The notes under the pieces: generated by a model
Seen by the model: the letters and a program-made list of their open reading frames with translations, nothing else
Databases searched by the model: none
What the model was told of the DNA's origin: nothing
Origin: Deltaproteobacteria bacterium RIFCSPLOWO2_02_FULL_57_26
GTDB taxonomy: Bacteria > Desulfobacterota > Binatia > UBA9968
Direction of reading: 5' to 3'
NCBI GenBank assembly: GCA_001798455.1
Contig: MGSI01000136.1
Location: forward strand, 1-15,180
Length of the DNA stretch: 15,180 nucleotides
Made by a program: the position numbers and the translations under genes
Part shown: positions 15,060 to 15,180 of the stretch, piece by piece
Numbering within the stretch: the first letter of the stretch is position 1
Layout of the letters: each line of letters begins with the position of its first letter

Positions 15060-15180
15060 CTAGGGCGAAATCGCCAACCGACCATACTTCCGCAACCCCT
15101 CGGGCACATACCAACGATCAAAGTTGTAACTAATCCCCAACGGAGAGGGCTCGATGCCATGGATTCGCGCGTGCACCATG
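15060..15180 (-). CDS. Peptide/nickel ABC transporter substrate-binding protein, C-terminal fragment
   Basis: Only the last 39 codons and a TAG stop are inside the window; the gene continues past the right edge. The visible tail reads RIHGIEPSPLGISYNFDRWY followed by VPEGLRKYGRLAISP. A 'G..P.P......F.RWY' ending of this sort is usual in family 5 extracytoplasmic solute-binding proteins (SBP_bac_5), which deliver peptides, nickel or other small ligands to Dpp/Opp permeases. The gene lies 57 bp upstream of the DppB permease in the same direction, which is the usual place for the binding protein of such an operon. The signal peptide and the ligand pocket are outside the window, so the substrate cannot be guessed. 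The family call rests on the tail motif plus context. Confidence 0.8.
   Translation of the reverse strand, partial: MVHARIHGIEPSPLGISYNFDRWYVPEGLRKYGRLAISP

Overview
This is a GC-rich bacterial window (roughly 58-60% GC by eye) in which every supported gene lies on the minus strand, so transcription runs from the right end to the left. Gram-negative-type envelope genes (Dpp/Opp permease, a signal-peptide protein, a BatA-like membrane protein), GreA, and AT-rich or palindromic intergenic repeats suggest a deltaproteobacterial or related uncultivated lineage. That placement is inferred from style only and is weak.

Right third (15180 to 11043): a complete peptide/nickel-type ABC importer operon apart from its first gene, which is cut by the window edge. 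The order is substrate-binding protein (C-terminus only), DppB permease, DppC permease, DppD ATPase, OppF/DppF ATPase.

Middle (11042 to 10347): a 207-bp gap and then greA. The gap holds an AT-rich 14-nt repeat element, an imperfect palindrome, a plausible promoter, and an intrinsic terminator whose U-tract ends just 5 nt before the greA ribosome-binding site. This looks like a short attenuated greA leader.

Left two thirds (10303 to 1): six tightly packed genes, probably cotranscribed with greA. They encode a 644-residue secreted or membrane protein with an amidotransferase-like fold, a six-helix membrane protein, a 476-residue membrane/helical protein, a MoxR AAA+ ATPase, a DUF58 protein, and one very long open frame (1403 codons, still open at the left edge). 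The long frame reads as a BatA-type VWA protein fused to a VWA/amidotransferase-like membrane protein. It has three VWA domains with intact DxSxS motifs, and not one cysteine in the visible part. The set matches MoxR-DUF58-VWA chaperone-like systems, in which a cytoplasmic ATPase and DUF58 adaptor are thought to act with membrane-anchored VWA proteins on envelope targets. The target here is unknown.

Three AT-rich intergenic elements (4231-4297, 11023-11079, 12063-12150) share a 14-nt tandem periodicity and flanking inverted repeats. Two of them lie directly upstream of start codons that lack a Shine-Dalgarno sequence, and one supplies the last codons of oppF.
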